From NCBI GenBank assembly GCA_032622095.1, contig CP136061.1, forward strand, positions 54,135,762 through 54,199,761: 64,000 nucleotides of DNA. Direction: 5' to 3'. Source of the DNA: Siphonodentalium dalli (lineage: Eukaryota; Mollusca; Scaphopoda; Gadilida; Siphonodentaliidae). Positions 59,252 through 64,000 of this stretch are shown here, piece after piece; position 1 is the first letter of the stretch, and every line of letters begins with the position of its first letter. The notes beneath the pieces are model-generated. The model saw only the letters and a list, made by a program, of their open reading frames with translations. It was not told the DNA's origin and did no database searches. The position numbers and the translations under genes were made by a program.

Positions 59252-59410
59252 TATAAGGAATAATCTCGGTTTCCTAATGTAATTACACAGTCTAAAGGCA
59301 TATGCCGAATCACAAACTCTTATAAATCGCTTCGCGATTTATAGGTTTGTGATTCGGCATATGCCTTTAGACTGTGTAATTACATTAGGAAACCGAGATT
59401 ATTCCTTATA
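59252..59410. mobile_element. Near-perfect hairpin element (159 bp)
   Basis: The arms start TATAAGGAATAATCTCGG and are identical for more than 60 bp. The tip reads AAATCGCTTCGCGATTT. A TA lies at each edge. It is probably a young snapback MITE. Confidence 0.75.
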
Positions 59411-59489
59411 GAATGCTACATGCATCCAGTTGGCATAGCGCCTGGATACTAACTGCCCAGTTTCACGCATGCACCCGAACAAGTACCGG

Positions 59490-59585
59490 TACATAATATG
59501 TCTTTAATAATCGTAAACACGACTACTTTGAGCAAGATTATTCTCCATTTCTATTTGATCACCCTGCCAGCGTGTTTCACATCAA
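59490..59585. mobile_element. Terminal fragments of the AGTGATGTGAAAC family
   Basis: The right end (CATAATATGTCTTTAA) and an inverted left end (TTTGATCACC and GTGTTTCACATCA) are fused with almost no interior. The nearby word GAGCAAGATTATT recurs at 61329-61341. Confidence 0.55.
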
Positions 59586-60164
59586 TTTATAAATGAAAAT
59601 AAGAACAAAGTCGATCTATTGTAATGTGCTTGTTGATGACAGTTGTATTGCAGACTTTTATATAAATAAAAAATATTATATTTCGCTTGAACCCACTTAG
59701 AAGGAATTGAGTGGATATGATATGCCGGTAGGTCTATATATACGCCAGCACCGTGCATACAGTAAACTAATCGTATGGTCACTGTATGCATGCACAGATT
59801 GAATTTCGGATGAAGTGCATTTTTATTTTTCTGTTCCAATATAATGGTATAGATCCATTATGTATCAATACTATAACCCATGTTCAGACTGAGGCGCTTC
59901 CCAAACTCTCGATGAAAGGGCTTTCTTTTTTGTGATGTCCCAAAGCCGAAGTGGTTAGTATAGGTCGTGGATAAGGTCATCGCAGTCTGGGCCAGACGAG
60001 TTTGGTGTACCGGTATAGGTTCCAACCCCAACATTGGCGAAAATCGGTCCCACTCTCAAGCTCGATGTGAGTTGAGGGACGTGTCATTCCGATCGACACA
60101 CACAATCTAAATCGCTTTGGATAAAATACTCCACATGATGGGTTTTACCCAATGTTGGGTACTG
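59586..60164. other. Nothing recognised
   Basis: Short minus-strand frame at 59582-59839 without known motif. Confidence 0.45.
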
Positions 60165-60292
60165 TTTTTACTCAACGCAGGGTAACAATTTACCAAATAT
60201 TAATTTCACCCAAATGTTCGGGTAAAAAAATTCGCCCAACGCAGAAGGGAAATTAATATTGGGTAAATTGTTACCCTGCGTTGAGTAAAAAC
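60165..60292. repeat. Inverted repeat, about 45-bp arms
   Basis: TTTTTACTCAACGCAGGGTA and the following bases are mirrored at 60246-60292, with a loop of about 32 bp. Confidence 0.72.
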
Positions 60293-60637
60293 ATTAGGCA
60301 TCAGTATATTTATATATATCTGGTGTAATTATAAATCAATCGTGTCTTGAATGAAATTTACCCGAATAATCCCCATTGTATTTCTACATGTAGATGAAAT
60401 AAGAGAATAGGTATAAACATGGTTATATAGCGGATTACTTTTTAATAACCAAACTAATAAAATATTATATATAGGTTATTTTATGCTCACAGCGAATATC
60501 TACTTATAGAAAAAACATAATAGGGACGTTTCGATTCTAAAAACGGCAAACTTCAAACTTTGGTTGCTATAGATATATTCTTAGCGCGAAAGCACATCGC
60601 ATGCTGCATGGTCGGGGTGATATATATGTCTTTCAAT

Positions 60638-61581
60638 TTTATTTGAACTAACAATATTAGCATTGTTAAAGCAACGAGGGCAGATTTTCAGCAAAAGGAC
60701 TCCGAGATCAGATCTTGTTAGCACTGGCACGGCCTAACGTTTAACATGCATGTTCTCACTGGTAGCGCACATATATATAGCATTCTATAAGGGATGACTG
60801 ACCATATTACGTTTTGGAGCGTACGACTGTAATACAGTATCACAAGTAGGCATTGCATGGGTTATCGTGCTTGCTAAACAGTTTGACATATGCACTCTGA
60901 TCTAAACCAGTCTCAACACAACGGGAACGTCTGGGGATCAAGACATGAATCTGCTGACCCGGCCTTCGGTATATACAGCTAATAGTTTGCCCCTTTACAA
61001 TCTAAACCTCGCCATTATGTTGCAAGAAACTTTAATATAAATATCAGAGGGGTGTGTCACTTCAACATGCATGCAGCTGCTCGTTATATCATATCTAGCA
61101 CAAGTAGGTAATTTTAAAATATTTTTTTTACATAAATATAGGTAAAAAAGCAGTTATAAATCCATTCTCAAAAATACAAGATAAAATACACAACCTAATA
61201 ATTCTTAGCACATCTCTGAAAATCCACATGTAAACGACCACATCTGGAGACACGTGACACATTTATCTAGAAAAATATGGCAATTCAGATAAAAAAAATC
61301 ATGATAATAACTATATGTACAGTACTTTGAGCAAGATTATTATGTTCCCATTTGATAACAACAGCGTAAAAATGTGATTACTAACCACTTCTTAAATGGA
61401 CAGAAATTACACATTCATGAACACATACTAGTACATGTATCATATTTCATTACATTTCACTTATTAATATTGTAAAAGTATAGCAGCTTCCTAGCTTCAC
61501 TAAATATTATTAATTTAAGCCAGAAAAAGAGGGCCTCTATTATTTGACAGGTGAGAGTTGTCATAGATATATTTGATGTAT
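60638..61581 (-). other. Presumed 3' untranslated region of the kinase gene
   Basis: This is AT-rich sequence downstream of the kinase stop without open frames. The first near-canonical poly(A) signals on the minus strand are ATTAAA at 61036-61031 and AATAAA at 60643-60638. Neither can be confirmed without transcripts. Confidence 0.3.
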
Positions 61582-62991
61582 TCATGGGGACTTGACACCA
61601 AATAACTTCAGTATATGATCATGCCTCATTACAGTGTAGTCAGGGCTTGGTAATTTGATTGTCTCACCATCTAAGCCCAATGTTTGTTCAACACTAGGTA
61701 GGCCTTCATCATCTGCTGAACCTTCAGGGTACTGGTAATCTAATTTCACTCTCATATGCTTTATGTGGCACAGATGCAGGGTAGTAACGTTTCTCAACTT
61801 GTCCATTCTAGCTCTTATCAAATAGAACATAAACTTCATATAATCACCCGGTTTAGCATCTTGATGAACAATAAGGCAGCTGTTCTTGGAGCCATAATCT
61901 TGATCCAAAATACCGGTATTCAGTACAAATTCTCCCATGTAATGGTCAATACCAGTGAATTGACCCTTCACATATTTCCATCCTGACAGTTCACCTTCTG
62001 TTGCTGTCAAGTCATACCGAAAAAGTGGATTTTGCTCCTCTGTCAGAAGGTATTCTATTTCTGCCTCAAATTTTCTGGGCTTTTTGAACATACCCACACA
62101 AAGCCTAAACATCCTAGATGCCATTCCGTGAACCTCCTGTGCAGATCTCATCATATCGCTGAAGTAACCATGGTACTGGGCAAAGCCACTGAATGTCAGA
62201 AATTTACCCCCAGAATAGATGCAGTTGACATTATGGTCCTTCAATTCTCCTTTAATGATTGCCAGTATAGCACTCTCAAATCCTGCACCTGATAAAGTTA
62301 ATGCTACTCTGTTCCCGGTCCCAGTCGGCAAGATTCCAATAGGAATAGATACAGGAGCAAGCTGGCAATCAGGATCTTCATAATCTATGCCTGCTTCCTT
62401 CTGAATGTTTGGCAAGATTCCATTGATCACTTCATAATACATGCCATCACCACCGCAAAATACAACACCGTCATATGGTGTAAGATCTGTGTTCTTCAGG
62501 ATTTCAGTGCAATGCCTATTGGCATGTTCTGTCAGCTTGATGTCGCAGCTAATGCCAGCTTCAGTGAAAAGAGGCTCTGCTTTCTCTCTAAACAATTTCA
62601 TTGACTTCCCAGATCCACTGATGGGGTTGATAATCACAAATAGCTTCTTTGGCTTGTTTGTTATTGATGCTAAATTCTGTGAAATCAATTGTTCTATGTC
62701 TTCACTGTTGCTGCCTTCAAGTTTGTAAGAAAACTTTTCTAAATCTTTATACTTCTTCAGTTTGATTATGTTGATCGTTAACGTACTGAGGTTGGCCTTT
62801 TTACTCTTCTCAATCCTTACGGATATTATGTTTTCAATCGCGATTTCATCTTTGCCAATTTTCACGTATTTTGGGTTAACGGAAACTTCAACTTGCTTAC
62901 GTCCAAGTTTGAAGTTGGCAGCAATCTGTTGTGTGGTATCTTCTGTCAGTGCCACTTCCACCGTGTCTTCGTTGATTGGAGATTCCATCAT
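61582..62991 (-). CDS. Sphingosine-kinase-like lipid kinase (DAGK catalytic domain), single open frame
   Basis: The frame encodes about 469 residues if it starts at the first ATG pair (62991 and 62988), and it ends in TGA at 61582. The second ATG has A at -3 and G at +4. Reading upstream, the frame stays open for about 18 more codons without another ATG and then meets TAG. A possible splice acceptor (CCACAG) ends at 63046, so an upstream exon is possible. Numbered from the first ATG, residues 1-115 form an acidic then PH-like beta-rich leader. The diacylglycerol/sphingosine kinase fold follows: NPISGSGKS (122-130), nucleotide-binding GGDGMYYEVINGI (180-192) and LPTGTGN (221-227). A central FSDMM segment (277-281) lies where sphingosine kinases carry the lipid-contacting Asp. 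A C-terminal LDGE (440-443) matches the conserved C5 motif. The family phosphorylates sphingoid bases or related lipids with ATP at membranes. The match to sphingosine kinase is closer than to ceramide kinase, and no CxxxCxxC ceramide-kinase motif is visible. There is no signal peptide or membrane helix. Substrate is inferred; membership of the lipid kinase family is secure. Confidence 0.88.
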   Translation of the reverse strand: MMESPINEDTVEVALTEDTTQQIAANFKLGRKQVEVSVNPKYVKIGKDEIAIENIISVRIEKSKKANLSTLTINIIKLKKYKDLEKFSYKLEGSNSEDIEQLISQNLASITNKPKKLFVIINPISGSGKSMKLFREKAEPLFTEAGISCDIKLTEHANRHCTEILKNTDLTPYDGVVFCGGDGMYYEVINGILPNIQKEAGIDYEDPDCQLAPVSIPIGILPTGTGNRVALTLSGAGFESAILAIIKGELKDHNVNCIYSGGKFLTFSGFAQYHGYFSDMMRSAQEVHGMASRMFRLCVGMFKKPRKFEAEIEYLLTEEQNPLFRYDLTATEGELSGWKYVKGQFTGIDHYMGEFVLNTGILDQDYGSKNSCLIVHQDAKPGDYMKFMFYLIRARMDKLRNVTTLHLCHIKHMRVKLDYQYPEGSADDEGLPSVEQTLGLDGETIKLPSPDYTVMRHDHILKLFGVKSP

Positions 62992-63045
62992 TAAACCCAA
63001 ATCATTAATGGTGTCAACTTCCGCATTCACTGGTTTGCAATTTAC
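62992..63045 (-). other. Possible 5' coding extension or exon start of the kinase gene
   Basis: The kinase frame continues upstream of its first ATG through VNCKPVNAEVDTINDLGL, back to a CAG that could be a 3' splice site (AG at 63047-63046). The next codons upstream contain an in-frame TAG. The residues look coding-like, but the polypyrimidine tract is poor. It is therefore undecided whether this is 5' UTR of an intronless gene or the start of an internal exon. Confidence 0.35.
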
Positions 63046-63639
63046 CTGTGGCTATAATATGTTGGTCACAAAAAAAGACACCCGGTATTGGACGATATAT
63101 CTCGGATTGGTAAACTGATAACAGATTGTGTTGTCCTTATATGAGAATGCAAATACCACAATAACATATAATGTGATCTATCTTGCATTAATATGATCTT
63201 AGAAATTAATTGGTTCTCTCTTTGTGTTATCGATGGTTTAGTGACCAGTGCTATAATGTTAATTGCTAATTACAAAGTTTACCTATTCCAAGTGTTCCTA
63301 AGAATCATTCAAATTAGAATAATTTTTACGCTTATGCCCAGTCTGGGTGAACGTCGACTCTATATTTGAAATATACAATGTTGTAATGAATATTTAGGTA
63401 TGAGTTTACTCAGACTGGCTTATGCCTACCTCTGCAGTTTACCTATAGTTACTTGTTATTATATGTGTAATTGTTGTTCATACTCTCAATTGAGAGGCTT
63501 TCATTTGAGGACGGATTTATTATTTTTTTTAAAGAAGATACGATGTGGCGCCGGGAAGGTCCGACGGTCACATGTAGACATTCTTTGTTGCATCTTGCAT
63601 ACAACATGTATCATGTATGGAAGGCCAAATTCACATTTA
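63046..63639. other. Upstream region of the kinase gene (intron or promoter)
   Basis: No second exon, CpG-rich stretch or convincing core promoter is visible. If the gene has an upstream exon it lies here or beyond the window. Confidence 0.4.
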
Positions 63640-63643
63640 TTAA

Positions 63644-64000
63644 AGGTACTAAATCCGATTCGATGGTCCCCATATCATCAGATTCCATCAAAAACAGAAT
63701 TTTTGAAATGCCGCTTCAGTTGTCAGAATCGAGTAGTCGCCCAAAAATAATGCCAACATTTGGGCTCTTTAATACTCTAACATTTCGTTGAACAAAATGT
63801 TGATAAATAACAGGTTTTGGGTAATTTTATACTATATAGTTACTATATAGTATAAAATTTCCCAAAACCTGTTATTTATCAACATTTTGTTCAACGAAAT
63901 GTTAGAGTAATAGAGTTGCCCATCTTCATCCGCAACTTGGTCCGAGACCGTCTTCTCGTCGACTGTTTATTGGGCCACTGAAAAAAAAAAAATTCCGTGG
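63644..64000. mobile_element. TTAA-flanked foldback MITE variant, cut by the window end
   Basis: TTAA at 63640-63643, then AGGTACTAAATCCGATTC and GATGGTCCCCATATCAT, also present in copy 3. It contains a nested hairpin (63771-63913). The right end lies beyond the window. Confidence 0.7.
63771..63913. repeat. Near-perfect 71-bp-arm hairpin
   Basis: The arms meet almost without a loop at ACTATATAGT-T-ACTATATAGT, with about three mismatches. Only one arm of it is present in the related element at 16616-17041. Confidence 0.85.

Noticed and set aside
62032-63118. Plus-strand frames opposite the kinase gene (62032, 62441, 62762)
   Set aside because: They are antisense shadows of a well-supported coding frame.

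Overview
This window is eukaryotic nuclear DNA, most probably from a marine invertebrate. It is AT-rich, almost devoid of open reading frames, has a 100-N assembly gap (36896-36995), and is packed with short non-autonomous DNA transposons, foldback elements and minisatellites. Diverged repeats with runs of CCGTCCGT, ending in a box resembling GTTATCCCCCTTTTTCGACT, are the kind seen in mollusc and other marine invertebrate genomes. I cannot fix the phylum from the sequence. There is no bacterial gene organisation, no operon and no CRISPR array.

Only one gene is well supported: a sphingosine-kinase-like lipid kinase on the minus strand at about 61582-62991, with its whole catalytic domain in one uninterrupted frame. 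The only other recognisable coding material is a short, broken non-LTR reverse-transcriptase remnant at 46738-46989 (minus). A diverged 5S rRNA-derived sequence lies at 58397-58518 (minus), and tRNA-headed SINE-like sequences lie near 28471, 32031 and 53755.

Layout. 1-10 kb: interspersed repeats with poly-C runs, a TIR element at 3706-4249, an hAT-like element (6915-7903) with a perfect 8-bp target duplication, and a TA-flanked element rich in palindromes (8683-9235). 10-16 kb: three copies of a CAGTAATGCCC hairpin MITE, a twin-hairpin element, and tandem arrays of 150-180 bp units interrupted by a Harbinger-like element (11306-12215). 16-31 kb: TTAA-flanked foldbacks, a GTGTGCC palindrome family, a pair of inverted arms about 4.7 kb apart, and a second hAT-like element (26923-27899) with a perfect 8-bp duplication. 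31-40 kb: a tandem array of about 170-bp units (32276-33545), a large Harbinger-like element (33761-36418) carrying a 63-bp minisatellite, the gap, and four paired CACGTG sites. 40-53 kb: several TA-flanked MITEs, an LTR-like segment, a very large foldback with two 455-bp nearly identical arms (47477-48643), and a second, oppositely oriented copy of the large Harbinger-like element (51663-53277). 53-64 kb: SINE and LINE tails, small hairpin MITEs, the 5S-derived sequence, and the kinase gene.

The genes do not work together. The window is best read as one gene at the edge of an intergenic or intronic region that many small transposon families have invaded repeatedly. The most unusual object is the 455-bp-arm foldback, which carries the same small open frame in both arms. 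All alignments were made by eye, so identities are estimates and boundaries may be off by a few bases.
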